Source of the DNA: Bacillus sp. REN16 | Lineage (GTDB): Bacteria > Bacillota > Bacilli > Bacillales > Bacillaceae_L | DNA length: 64,000 nt | Reading direction: 5' to 3' | NCBI RefSeq assembly: GCF_020731355.1 | Contig: NZ_JAJFZK010000002.1 | Span: 335,807-399,806, forward strand | Shown: positions 44,055 through 51,859 of the stretch, piece by piece | Numbering within the stretch: the stretch's first letter is position 1 | Layout of the letters: every line of letters starts with the position of its first letter | Notes under the pieces: model-generated | What the model was told of the DNA's origin: nothing | The model's database searches: none | What the model saw: the letters and a program-made list of their open reading frames with translations, nothing else | Position numbers and translations under genes: made by a program

Positions 44055-44807
44055 TTACCTACATTGTTTGAGGCTTTCTTTTTCCGAAATACTTTTATGT
44101 ATTTTTACTTTGTTAATTTGAACGTCATGTTCTGGAGTGTCTGTTAATTTGATGATGATTCTATCAAAATGTCCATTATGATGCCCTGAATAATTTAATG
44201 CACTCGCGTAAACAATATGTCTTCTCGTATCACCCTCAATCCTCTCGATATTATCGATTCTTGGGCACGAAATAAAATCGGAGTATGCTTTATCAAGGTA
44301 AGTATAATATCTGGCATACAAGGTTTCCTCCAGTAAAACGTCATGACGAGGTCCTTCAACCTCGTATTTCCAACCTACTACAAGCCAATCTTGAAGCTCG
44401 GGTGCCTTAAAAAGAATTTTTTCTTTATTTTGTGAAATTATAACCTCACCACTTGTCGGTACACAGTACTTTGAATCTCCCTGAAGAGTACAATTGAAAA
44501 CAGGTTCGATAGTTGCAATGTCACCATTTCTCATTTTCAATGTTAAAGAGATTGGATTTTTTACTAAATTCATCTTGTTAGATGCTACTTCCACTTTTTT
44601 TGCGGAATTAATCCATTCTACGACTTTCCTCATTACTTTTTCTTGGTATCCATCATTAATTGAAAATTCACGAAAACCTTGTGGATTTTTTACTTTCATA
44701 GATACCACATCATCCCCTACGTTGAGTGGTTTTACTTTCGCACCAACAACAGCATTATTAGTCAATAAGCCGATCATTAAAACTAAAAATATTGTCTTTA
44801 AATTCAT
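44055..44807 (-). CDS. Secreted protein of unknown function
   Basis: 250 residues from the ATG at 44807 (AGGACTTTCT upstream). A signal peptide is clear: MNLKTIFLVLMIGLLTNNAVVG followed by AKVKPL. The mature part has NDGYQEKVMRKVVEWINSAK, a DUF-like substrate pattern with CTLQGDSKYCVPTSGEVIIS, and a basic C-terminus. Two Cys could form a disulfide. Unknown function. Confidence 0.65.
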   Translation of the reverse strand: MNLKTIFLVLMIGLLTNNAVVGAKVKPLNVGDDVVSMKVKNPQGFREFSINDGYQEKVMRKVVEWINSAKKVEVASNKMNLVKNPISLTLKMRNGDIATIEPVFNCTLQGDSKYCVPTSGEVIISQNKEKILFKAPELQDWLVVGWKYEVEGPRHDVLLEETLYARYYTYLDKAYSDFISCPRIDNIERIEGDTRRHIVYASALNYSGHHNGHFDRIIIKLTDTPEHDVQINKVKIHKSISEKESLKQCR

Positions 44808-44876
44808 AGAAAGTCCTACACCCCTTGATGTTAAGTTGTAGATATTTTCCCCTTTAGTACTTGGTACATACAAAAA

Positions 44877-44898
44877 GCGCTGACCATAAAGTCAACGC
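44877..44898 (-). terminator. Terminator of the hydrolase-VOC operon
   Basis: The minus-strand RNA GCGTTGAC pairs with GTCAGCGC (one mismatch) and is followed by TTTTTG. Confidence 0.65.
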
Positions 44899-44992
44899 GG
44901 GTTTGTATTACTATTTACCTGAAGATTGGCACCTTTTTTTCTCCACCCTTTAAAAGATAAATAACAAGTACTGAGTGATGGTCTTACAAGAG

Positions 44993-45379
44993 TTAGTAAA
45001 GATTTTCGTAGATTTCAATCAGATTGCCAGCCGGATCTCGGAAATGCGCAACCTTCAGCATCCAGTCCGCCTGCTCATGCGGTTTTGTGATGAATTCAAG
45101 TTTATCTTTCATTTTTTCATATGTATCCTCTACACTTTCTACTTTAAAAATCAAAGTGGTTTTGTCCTGATTCCGTGCTAAATGTGTGTATTCTGCCCCA
45201 ATCGCCGCCATCATTTGTTGTCTTTCAAAAAGTCCAAGCTTCACCCCACCGATACCAGTGAAATCAGCATATCGAGAGTGTTCATCTCCCCACGATACCT
45301 CAAAGCCTAGTACGTCCCGGTAAAACAGGAAGCATTCCTTATAGTTATCTACCAATAGACGGATATGTGTTAGGTTCAT
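44993..45379 (-). CDS. VOC/glyoxalase-fold protein
   Basis: 128 residues from the ATG at 45379 (GGAGGAATAAA upstream). LTHIRLLVDNYKECFLFYRD, VLGFEVSWGDEHSRYADF and VAHFRDPAGNLIEIYENLY are typical VOC half-motifs with metal ligands His5 and Glu near the end. It follows the alpha/beta-hydrolase gene by one base, so they form an operon. Confidence 0.85.
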   Translation of the reverse strand: MNLTHIRLLVDNYKECFLFYRDVLGFEVSWGDEHSRYADFTGIGGVKLGLFERQQMMAAIGAEYTHLARNQDKTTLIFKVESVEDTYEKMKDKLEFITKPHEQADWMLKVAHFRDPAGNLIEIYENLY

Positions 45380-45380
45380 T

Positions 45381-46163
45381 TTATTCCTCCATATATTTTT
45401 TAGATTCTTCAGGTATTGCCCCTTCATTGATCCACGTTTCGACCATGTGATTAAAAAAATTTGGCCTTGCCATGGAAAGCCCGTGTCCCATGTTTGGAAT
45501 GAGGACACCTTTAGCATGTTGGTTTGCTTTTACGAGATCTTTGGCTGATTGTTTCATAATCGACTTTTCTTTTTCACCCACAGTCACCAATATGTTTGTG
45601 GTAACCTCTTTAAAATTTGCCGGGATGGTAAATGACATATTTTCTTCTAATACACGGGTAAGGGCATCGGCTGTGATTTGACTGCTTTCTTCATAATATT
45701 TTTCGAAATCATTGTCACTAACATATAACGTTTTTGCTTGAAGTTTGGAAAACCATCTTTTTTTAATGAGTGGAGCTGATAGTTTAATAGTCGGTTGAAT
45801 CCATTTCATTGCATAAGTCATCGGTCGAACAAGAGCGCTATTAATGATTGCACAATCGATTAAATTGGGTTTCATGCTTAGGAGCTGCACAATAATTTGA
45901 GCACCTAAGGAAAAGCCAATCAGGATTACTTTTTTCCCGTTTGATTTTTCTTCGATTAAGTTTACGACTCTTTCTGCACTGTTTTCGATTGAAAATGGAA
46001 TTGCGATGCTTTTTCCATGACCAGGCAGGTCTGGAACGAGGCAATGGAAATGAGAGAAATAGTGAACCTGCTTGTCCCACATCCAGCCACTTACACCGCC
46101 GCCATGCAAGAAAACCATCAGAGGCGCACTCGTATCACCGTATTCTTGATAGTGAAGATTCAT
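45381..46163 (-). CDS. Alpha/beta-fold hydrolase
   Basis: 260 residues. The oxyanion region is FLHGGGVSGWMWDKQV, the nucleophile elbow is GFSLGAQ (Ser about 99), and the catalytic His is in NMGHGLSMARP. A small lid lies at about 120-180. It could be an esterase or a C-C hydrolase. First gene of the operon with the VOC gene; its upstream region holds the 20-bp repeat arrays. Confidence 0.86.
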   Translation of the reverse strand: MNLHYQEYGDTSAPLMVFLHGGGVSGWMWDKQVHYFSHFHCLVPDLPGHGKSIAIPFSIENSAERVVNLIEEKSNGKKVILIGFSLGAQIIVQLLSMKPNLIDCAIINSALVRPMTYAMKWIQPTIKLSAPLIKKRWFSKLQAKTLYVSDNDFEKYYEESSQITADALTRVLEENMSFTIPANFKEVTTNILVTVGEKEKSIMKQSAKDLVKANQHAKGVLIPNMGHGLSMARPNFFNHMVETWINEGAIPEESKKYMEE

Positions 46164-46240
46164 TCGTAGTTACCTCACTTAATTTGTTTGTTATTTCCAT
46201 TATATGTTTATCTGAAGTTTCCGTCTAATTATTGTATTTT

Positions 46241-46360
46241 GTTTAATGGCCATAAATTTAATTTAATGGCCGAAAATCTTTTTTATTGGCTATAAAATTT
46301 TTTTATCAGCCGTATATTTTAATTATCAGCTATAAATTGATTACTAGGCTAAATTTTCAG
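46241..46360. repeat. Array A: six degenerate tandem repeats, exact 20-bp period
   Basis: Consecutive 20-bp units are GTTTAATGGCCATAAATTTA, ATTTAATGGCCGAAAATCTT, TTTTATTGGCTATAAAATTT, TTTTATCAGCCGTATATTTT, AATTATCAGCTATAAATTGA and TTACTAGGCTAAATTTTCAG. The core is ATNGGCYATAAA and the rest is AT-rich and diverged. There are no indels between units. It lies upstream of the alpha/beta-hydrolase gene (start 46163) and has no coding frame. Confidence 0.9.
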
Positions 46361-46390
46361 CAAAGATTCCGTAAAGATCTCCCTCATTTG

Positions 46391-46470
46391 TTTAAGTTAC
46401 TGTCACTATTTAAAATTTACTGTCACTAACTTCAATTTAGTGTCACTAATTCAGGAATACTGTCACTAAC
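46391..46470. repeat. Array B: four tandem repeats, exact 20-bp period
   Basis: Units are TTTAAGTTACTGTCACTATT, TAAAATTTACTGTCACTAAC, TTCAATTTAGTGTCACTAAT and TCAGGAATACTGTCACTAAC. The core TACTGTCACTAA is nearly invariant and the other half is variable. It lies 30 bp from array A and directly next to the AraC terminator. A different sequence from array A but the same period. Confidence 0.92.
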
Positions 46471-46475
46471 CTCAA

Positions 46476-46500
46476 AGCCCCAAGGAATTTCCTTGGGGCT
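46476..46500 (-). terminator. Terminator of the AraC-family gene
   Basis: AGCCCCAAGGAA and TTCCTTGGGGCT pair perfectly (12 bp), just after the stop at 46507. The T-tail is short (TTTGAGG). Confidence 0.75.
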
Positions 46501-46506
46501 CACACT

Positions 46507-47361
46507 TTATTTCACTGGTATCCAAATTTCTGAGTAATAATTAGGTTCATATGCGTTTCCAGCTGGGTACAATTCAAATTCTGCTGTACCTGCAAATTCA
46601 TATCCACTTGACGGAAACCACTCCGAGTAGATTTTTTTCCACGCATCCTGCATCGCATGTGGCATCGCACCATGCACTTCGAATACAGCCCATTTTGACG
46701 CAGGAATATCTAGCGTATCAAACTTTCCTGATTGCCCATCTACGTTTTCCACTGCCACCCAATAATCGATTTCTCTGGCGTTTTGCCCACTTACACAAAC
46801 TCCTAAAATCCCATTAATTTCGCCGTTATTCAGTGGAATTAATGAATCACATGTACCATCGGAATTCACTTCGTCCCATAACTTCGGAATTCTGCGTAGA
46901 TGCTCATCATTCACGCATGAAAAATTGCGCTTTACTCCTCCTGCTTTAAATCCTTCCTTCTCAACAATTCGATATTTCACTGGATCTGCTCCTTTCAAAC
47001 TCACCTGGATGACCAGGCGGCTATATGATTGCAGCTTTCCAATCCCCTTTCGGACATCGCTTGGGGAAACTCCATGCTGTTTCCGAAAAGCCTTTGTAAA
47101 AGCCTCGGGAGTGTCGTAGCCATATTTGTAGGCTAGATCAATAATCTTCGTTTCTGTTTTCGTTAATTCTTCTGCTGCAAGTGATAACCGGCGCCGACGC
47201 AGGTAATCCCCCACTGTGATGTCTGTTAAAATCGAAAATGTGCGTTGAAAATGAAACGGTGACGCATTTGCATGACTGGCTATCTCTTCGATTGAGACAT
47301 CCTCAAGCAGGTGGTCCTCCATAAAATCAATGGCGCTTTGTAATGATTCTAGCCAACTCAT
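46507..47361 (-). CDS. AraC-family regulator with GyrI-like effector domain
   Basis: 284 residues. Two AraC helix-turn-helix units are at about 8-105: VSIEEIASHANASPFHFQRT and IIDLAYKYGYDTPEAFTKAF with RKQHGVSPSDVRK. The C-terminal half (about 125-284) is a GyrI/Rob-like small-molecule binding domain ending EFAGTAEFELYPAGN and YSEIWIPVK. Such proteins sense drugs or aromatic ligands. Target genes unknown. Confidence 0.9.
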   Translation of the reverse strand: MSWLESLQSAIDFMEDHLLEDVSIEEIASHANASPFHFQRTFSILTDITVGDYLRRRRLSLAAEELTKTETKIIDLAYKYGYDTPEAFTKAFRKQHGVSPSDVRKGIGKLQSYSRLVIQVSLKGADPVKYRIVEKEGFKAGGVKRNFSCVNDEHLRRIPKLWDEVNSDGTCDSLIPLNNGEINGILGVCVSGQNAREIDYWVAVENVDGQSGKFDTLDIPASKWAVFEVHGAMPHAMQDAWKKIYSEWFPSSGYEFAGTAEFELYPAGNAYEPNYYSEIWIPVK

Positions 47362-47427
47362 TCTCCCTCACTCCTTACCTCTATTCTAAATGTGACACAT
47401 TCTTCTATCCTGTCATTTTGTGCTTAG

Positions 47428-47859
47428 TTAGGACAGATTTTTAATAAAAAAGCTACGGGTGTCATTATGAGTGAGTTTGTTCGCAACTTTATGTTTTTCC
47501 AAAAATTGTACGTCCGCGATTTCTTCATCAATAGGCGACAATTTTTCAACATCGCCTATAAATTCAACTAAAAACATCGTTGTCTCTTGTCTCTTAAATC
47601 CGATTTTTCTTTGAATTTTTTCGGGAAAGTCAAAGCAAATTCTCTCTTCGAACTCCTTAATCATGAAAAAATCAGTCGAGCCCGTTTCCTATTTAAGTTC
47701 GCGAAGCAACGCATGTCGAGGTGATTCATCAATGTCTTCCATTCCGCCTTTGATGAAATCCCACTCACCAGGTATTTTTTCAGATCCGATTTTTATTTTA
47801 TGTACGACCAAAAATTGATCATCCTTGAAGATGATTGCCCCAACCGCTTGTCTAATCAT
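47428..47859 (-). pseudogene. Nudix hydrolase gene broken by an amber codon
   Basis: From the ATG at 47859 the frame reads IRQAVGAIIFKDDQFLVVHK, EWDFIKGGMEDIDESPRHAL and LRELK, then TAG (47689-47691), then ETGSTDFFMIKEFEERICFD and TTMFLVEFIGDVEKLSPIDE to the stop at 47428. The stop lies inside the Nudix box (RELx-ETG), where a Gln or Glu codon is expected. One base change explains it. The rest of the frame is intact, so inactivation is recent or suppressed. Confidence 0.75.
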
Positions 47860-48044
47860 GAAAAATGAGGCTCGCTTCCTTCATTTCCAACCAGTTGTAC
47901 AGTTTTATAATTTGGCTCTCCCCCAAACACAAATAAATGTGTACCTGACATTTTATCTTCAGTCCTTTTTCGAAAATGATAAGATTTATATGTATTTCGA
48001 TAATAATGGTCAAAATCCTTTAATAAATTTGAAACGTTTTGCAT
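47856..48044 (-). CDS. 62-residue protein overlapping the Nudix start
   Basis: The stop overlaps the ATG of the Nudix gene (ATGA), which suggests translational coupling. The product has QNVSNLLKDFDHYYRNTYKS followed by MSGTHLFVFGGEPNYKTVQL and GNEGSEPHFS. The ribosome binding site is weak (AGAGAAA). Unknown; divergent from the sigma gene at 48085. Confidence 0.42.
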   Translation of the reverse strand: MQNVSNLLKDFDHYYRNTYKSYHFRKRTEDKMSGTHLFVFGGEPNYKTVQLVGNEGSEPHFS

Positions 48045-48084
48045 GTCTGGTTTCTCTAACTATTAGAAGAAAGGAGGAAGAGTT

Positions 48085-48609
48085 TTGACTATAAGTAAAC
48101 TGGTCGCAAAGGCGAAAAAGGGAAATAACCGTGCTTTTCAAGAATTGATTGATACCGAAAAAACAAAGCTTTATAAAATGGCCTATTTGTATATGAAGAA
48201 TGAGGACGATGCACTTGAGGTGTTTCAAGAAACCGTTTATAAAGCCCTCACCTCGATTAAAGATCTAAAAAATGATACATATTTTTCAACTTGGATAACT
48301 CGGATTTTGATTAATACTGCGATTGACCAACTTCTCAGAAAAAAAAGAGTGATTCCAATGGAACGGGATTTCCTTGAGAACAAAGCTCCTTCATACACAG
48401 ATAAGCAGGTTGATTCCGACTTATTGAACGCAATTAAAGGATTAGATGAAAAATATAAAACTGTTTTAGTTTTACGGTTTTACAAGGACTATACCATTAA
48501 ACAAATCGCCGAATTCCTTGATTGTCCAGAAGGAACTGTAAAAACAAATATACATCGTGGCATTGCTCTATTACGTGATCAATTAAAGGAGGTCATTGTG
48601 AATGAATAA
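48085..48609 (+). CDS. ECF-type RNA polymerase sigma factor
   Basis: 174 residues with a TTG start, preceded by AAAGGAGGAAG. Region 2 is YKMAYLYMKNEDDALEVFQE with FSTWITRILINTAIDQL. Region 4 is LDEKYKTVLVLRFYKDYTIK with CPEGTVKTNIHRGIALLRDQ. It resembles SigV/SigI-side ECF factors of Bacillus that answer envelope stress. It overlaps its anti-sigma gene by 8 bp. Confidence 0.9.
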   Translation: MTISKLVAKAKKGNNRAFQELIDTEKTKLYKMAYLYMKNEDDALEVFQETVYKALTSIKDLKNDTYFSTWITRILINTAIDQLLRKKRVIPMERDFLENKAPSYTDKQVDSDLLNAIKGLDEKYKTVLVLRFYKDYTIKQIAEFLDCPEGTVKTNIHRGIALLRDQLKEVIVNE

Positions 48610-49912
48610 ACAATTCCCTGAATTTAATAAAGAGCTGGAAAGCATTCCAGTTCCCGTTGAGAAGCTTGATGACATTATTCAACAAACCATTCATGAGCAT
48701 CGAAGACAGAAACCCAGACGTAAAAAGATCGTACTTACTACAATCGGTTCAGTTGCAGCAGCATTTATTCTGTTTTTAGCATCAGCCACATTATCACCGA
48801 CTTTAGCCAAAGTTGCTTCTGAAATTCCTTTAGTCGGAACCTTCTTCAATGAAACTGGTGATGAAGGGCTACAGATTGCCGGAAGAAGTGGGCTTACTCA
48901 AGTAGTTAATCAGACAGCGAAAGACAATGGCGTGACACTGACAATGAATGAGATTTTCTATGATGGCACGCGGTTAACATTTGGCATTACACACGAGTCA
49001 CTCATCGCAATTGGCGATATTGAACGACCTACTATTTTAGTGAACGGGAAAGAGATAAATTTTAGTTCAGGTAGTACAGGCACATTTATCACTCCATCTA
49101 AACATGAAATAGTGATGGATATTAACCCGACAGAAGAACTACCGGTAGAATTTGATATGAAGGTCATCATTGATGCTGTCGGGCTAATGCCTGGTAATTG
49201 GGAATTTGAATTTCCGGTGAAGCAATCAAATGAAGTAACAGTTATTCGACCGGACTTAACAAACATGATTAATGATTCAGAAGTGAAAGTAGAGTCTGTG
49301 AAGATCGGGCCAGCTGGAACAGATTTAGCTGTTCAAGTAAAAGTAGAACCTTCCAATACAAAACTGGATCCTTATATGGATTTAAATTTCGTGATAATCG
49401 ATGATCAGGGTAGAGTTCTAAGAAGCCTAAATGGCAGTGGGCATGGTGAGACTATCGACGGAGTTGAGGTTGCAAATCTAGATTATCTTTATACGCCAAT
49501 TAAAGATGGAGTGAAAAGCCTGAAGATCGTTCCTTATAAAATTTCAATTGAAAAGGGTACTTTTGAAGAGCTTTCTGTTCCATTAAACAAAACACTTCCA
49601 GTTGAAATAAATCAAGGTGAGGCAGGAAAAATTACGGTCACAGATGTTGAATTCCTTGACCAAAAAACAGTCGTTTATTTTACGGTAGAAAGTGAATTTC
49701 CTTATGATGATAACTTGACCAGGAATCGAACATGGTTAGAATCGGAGGATGGCAAGGATCTATCCTTCCCGGAGAATCCTTTAGCCAAACGAATCGAAGG
49801 ACACTTATTTAGGCAGGAATTTAAAGCTGCGAAAAATACAAACGTTAAATTTAAGGCTTATGAAATTCCGAACCCAATAATGTTTCAGCCTTTTGAAATT
49901 ACATTACCGTAA
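48602..49912 (+). CDS. DUF4179 membrane anti-sigma factor
   Basis: 436 residues. The cytosolic N-terminus (about 1-40) should bind the sigma factor. A helix follows (VLTTIGSVAAAFILFLASAT), then DUF4179 beginning AKVASEIPLVGTFFNETGDE and a C-terminal DUF5643-like region. The start is inside the end of the sigma gene. The extracytoplasmic domain presumably senses an envelope signal; this is family knowledge. Confidence 0.87.
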   Translation: MNKQFPEFNKELESIPVPVEKLDDIIQQTIHEHRRQKPRRKKIVLTTIGSVAAAFILFLASATLSPTLAKVASEIPLVGTFFNETGDEGLQIAGRSGLTQVVNQTAKDNGVTLTMNEIFYDGTRLTFGITHESLIAIGDIERPTILVNGKEINFSSGSTGTFITPSKHEIVMDINPTEELPVEFDMKVIIDAVGLMPGNWEFEFPVKQSNEVTVIRPDLTNMINDSEVKVESVKIGPAGTDLAVQVKVEPSNTKLDPYMDLNFVIIDDQGRVLRSLNGSGHGETIDGVEVANLDYLYTPIKDGVKSLKIVPYKISIEKGTFEELSVPLNKTLPVEINQGEAGKITVTDVEFLDQKTVVYFTVESEFPYDDNLTRNRTWLESEDGKDLSFPENPLAKRIEGHLFRQEFKAAKNTNVKFKAYEIPNPIMFQPFEITLP

Positions 49913-49916
49913 AAAG

Positions 49917-49945
49917 AAGTCAGGCCAATTCAGCCTGACTTTTCA
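49917..49945. terminator. Bidirectional terminator
   Basis: AAGTCAGGC and GCCTGACTT pair perfectly with CAATTCA as the loop. TTTT follows on the plus strand and CTTTTT on the minus strand. Shared by convergent genes. Confidence 0.85.
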
Positions 49946-50953
49946 TTATTCATTATCAGCAAGTGAATTTCTGTCAACGGCATGTGGTGGCTTCTCAAAC
50001 CATCCTTCATCAATCATAAGATTGGTACCATCTTCAACATATCTTCCAATATCTAGGATGAATTTACTAAACAACAATCCAAGGTCCCGTCTACCGTTAA
50101 GCGACATTGCATTCGCATATGACCGAATCTTCATCGAAAACATATCAATTTTATGGAAGGTCATTAATTTATCTGAGAATGGCGGAATTGTCGATACCCC
50201 TACTAAATCATCCAGTAATGGATGACCAGGCAGATTCTCTTCGTGAAGTTTTGCCAAACAATCTTTAATATGGTCCATCGTAATTTCTTTTCCGCGGAGC
50301 ATGAATTCCTTCACCTTTTTTCGGTCCGCTACCTGGCTAAACCCCATCAAGAGTCCTTTACTCGCGACATTGTTTTCAAGGTTATCCTGTAGGTGAGCAA
50401 TTTCTAAAGCATGAAGGGGTCTTACGTCTCCAAGAAAACCAGCTAAATAGCTTTGTTTTTCCACAAAACTTACTTCTTTCGGAATTGGAATGACTGGTGG
50501 TTTTGTTAAAAAACCTTTTTCCTCCATCGTTTCATTTAGAGTTACTAAAAACTCTATTGTATTCTTATCTATGTTAAGTATCAGTTCTCTAACGTCTTGA
50601 CGCATCATCATAGGAATCGCAGTAGAATAAAGGCTAAGCCCTGCTTTTGCAGTATACTTTAAATAATGAAGGTAAAATTCATCTGCAAACAACCTAGGGG
50701 CATCGAGGTTAACATCCTTCTTCACATCAAATCCAATTGGTATTGGAAAATTATCTTTATTAAAGATCCTTGTAATCTCCATTATTATTTTTTCACTGAG
50801 GTTTTTGGCTTTTTTTAGGATTTCCATTATGTCAGAATCCTGACAATGTTTTTGATAATAAGTTAACACGCAAATGGCCATTGTATTTCCCATATACACC
50901 GCCCACAGCTTACCCATCTCAGCTGAAGTAAGTTGTTCATCGCTGGATTTCAT
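49946..50953 (-). CDS. DUF3231-family protein
   Basis: 335 residues from the ATG at 50953 (GGGGAGTTTGGAT upstream). Two ferritin-like helical DUF3231 repeats are seen: LTSAEMGKLWAVYMGNTMAI with CVLTYYQKHCQDSDI, and the second around ALEIAHLQDNLENNVASKGL with GFSQVADRKKVKEFMLRGKE. Bacillus proteins of this family have been linked to sporulation, but function is unknown. Confidence 0.86.
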   Translation of the reverse strand: MKSSDEQLTSAEMGKLWAVYMGNTMAICVLTYYQKHCQDSDIMEILKKAKNLSEKIIMEITRIFNKDNFPIPIGFDVKKDVNLDAPRLFADEFYLHYLKYTAKAGLSLYSTAIPMMMRQDVRELILNIDKNTIEFLVTLNETMEEKGFLTKPPVIPIPKEVSFVEKQSYLAGFLGDVRPLHALEIAHLQDNLENNVASKGLLMGFSQVADRKKVKEFMLRGKEITMDHIKDCLAKLHEENLPGHPLLDDLVGVSTIPPFSDKLMTFHKIDMFSMKIRSYANAMSLNGRRDLGLLFSKFILDIGRYVEDGTNLMIDEGWFEKPPHAVDRNSLADNE

Positions 50954-51156
50954 ATCCAAACTCCCCTTCGCTTTTTTATCTAGTATCTTGCAAGATAAGC
51001 GGTAGTATTCAAAAATGTAGATTCCTGAAATATTTTTCGACAAAAAATATAGGATAATTTTTTATTTTGCGGTTGTTTCATCAAGGTTTGAGACGCCACT
51101 CTATTTGTTCCAATACATTCTGTGACAAAGTTCAACATTCTGGTTTTTTTTTACAT

Positions 51157-51185
51157 TTGCATTCATGAATTCAATGATGTACTAT
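51157..51185 (+). promoter_or_regulatory. Promoter of the 6S-like RNA
   Basis: TTGCAT (51157-51162) and TACTAT (51180-51185) are separated by exactly 17 bp. The predicted start is near 51192. Confidence 0.65.
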
Positions 51186-51191
51186 ACAAAT

Positions 51192-51384
51192 ACAAGCTAC
51201 ATTGTACGTAATCATAATAAAGTTTAACCTTTGAACTGAAATAGGGAGTTTAACATTGAAGCTGGAATGGCAGGCCTTCGTCCATGGCGACTTGAAGGAC
51301 ATACAGAAACGTTTCTGCAAACACCCACTTTGAGGAGTGGTGGTTTTAAACTTTCTTAGGGTATTACGGCAATTGTGGCTTTTC
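51192..51384 (+). ncRNA. ssrS: Probable 6S RNA
   Basis: The transcript folds as one long rod. GCTACA...CGTAAT...AAAGTTTAA (51196-51228) pairs with TTTAAACTTT...ATTACG...TGTGGC (51340-51379). A large internal bubble follows, whose 3' strand carries the small hairpin CCCACT...AGTGG. Then comes an upper stem with apical CCTTC/GAAGG. This is the 6S architecture that mimics an open promoter and binds sigma-A RNA polymerase. The bubble edge AAGTTTAACCTTT would template a product RNA starting AAAGGUUAAA, close to what I recall for B. subtilis 6S-2. Length, own promoter and terminator agree. Confidence 0.72.
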
Positions 51385-51397
51385 CTAATTACCGACC

Positions 51398-51429
51398 AAT
51401 CCATTTTCCGTATGGGGAGTGGATTTTTT
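51398..51429 (+). terminator. Terminator of the 6S-like RNA
   Basis: AATCCATTTTCC pairs with GGGGAGTGGATT through 12 pairs (three G-U) around GTAT. TTTT follows. Confidence 0.85.
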
Positions 51430-51447
51430 ATTTGTTTGTTATATGTC

Positions 51448-51477
51448 TTGACCTTTGTCGTGAATTCCTTTTATAAT
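51448..51477 (+). promoter_or_regulatory. Promoter of tRNA-Arg
   Basis: TTGACC (51448-51453) and TATAAT (51472-51477) are separated by 18 bp. They lie 30 bp before the tRNA. Confidence 0.75.
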
Positions 51478-51508
51478 TAATTTCTGTAGTATTGTAAAAT
51501 TTGATCAT

Positions 51509-51582
51509 GTCCCAGTAGCTCAGTAGGATAGAGCGACAGCCTCCTAAGCTGTAGGTCGTTGGTTCGATTCCAATCTGGGACG
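51509..51582 (+). tRNA. tRNA-Arg (anticodon CCU)
   Basis: Acceptor arms GTCCCAG and CTGGGAC pair perfectly, with discriminator G at 51582. The anticodon arm is ACAGC-CTCCTAA-GCTGT with CCT in the loop centre, and the T arm has GGTTCGATTCC. It reads AGG arginine codons. CCA is not encoded. tRNA-Arg(CCU) is a common integration site, but no attachment repeat or integrase is visible here. Confidence 0.95.
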
Positions 51583-51589
51583 CTACATG

Positions 51590-51624
51590 ATAGCCCTCAC
51601 TTTTGTTGTGATGGGCTATTTTTT
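51590..51624 (+). terminator. Terminator of tRNA-Arg
   Basis: ATAGCCC-T-CAC pairs with GTG-A-TGGGCTAT around TTTTGTT. TTTTTT follows. Confidence 0.85.
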
Positions 51625-51636
51625 ATGCAAAGAAAA

Positions 51637-51653
51637 AGAGGCCTTAAGCCTCT
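51637..51653 (-). terminator. Terminator of the 47-residue gene
   Basis: AGAGGC and GCCTCT pair around CTTAA, overlapping the stop at 51652. TTTTTCTTT follows on the minus strand. Confidence 0.65.
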
Positions 51654-51795
51654 ACACTTCCTTTGTCTTCGTTTCTTTTTCAGCAAATGCTGATACTCCT
51701 TCAGTAATGACACGATCGGTATCAAGATAGGGTTTTCCTCGAAGTGCATGATTTGAAAAGATTTCAATGCTTTCTTCCTTTGTATCCTTCGGCAA
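51652..51795 (-). CDS. 47-residue protein
   Basis: TTG at 51795 is preceded by GGAGGTGGTCAGT. The product PKDTKEESIEIFSNHALRGK, PYLDTDRVITEGVSAFAEKE and TKTKEV is charged and helical. A terminator overlaps its stop. Not recognised; the ribosome binding site and terminator make it likely real. Confidence 0.6.
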   Translation of the reverse strand: MPKDTKEESIEIFSNHALRGKPYLDTDRVITEGVSAFAEKETKTKEV

Positions 51796-51859
51796 ACTGA
51801 CCACCTCCAACGATGGAAATTTTCAACATTAGCCATATTGTTGGCAATCAGCCTGATGT

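Noticed and set aside
43932..44147. 71-codon hydrophobic plus-strand frame
   Set aside because: No ribosome binding site, and it overlaps the convincing secreted-protein gene on the other strand.
46241..46470. CRISPR array
   Set aside because: Period is 20 bp with no room for 30-bp spacers, repeats are short and degenerate, and no cas genes are present.
47825..48088. 87-codon plus-strand frame opposite the Nudix and 62-residue genes
   Set aside because: No initiation signal and no family-like sequence; it is the shadow of the coupled minus-strand frames.
51171..51404. 77-codon minus-strand frame across the 6S-like RNA
   Set aside because: It is antisense to a structured RNA with its own promoter and terminator, and has no ribosome binding site.
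51509..51600. Attachment site of an integrated element at tRNA-Arg
   Set aside because: No direct repeat of the tRNA 3' end and no integrase gene within the window.
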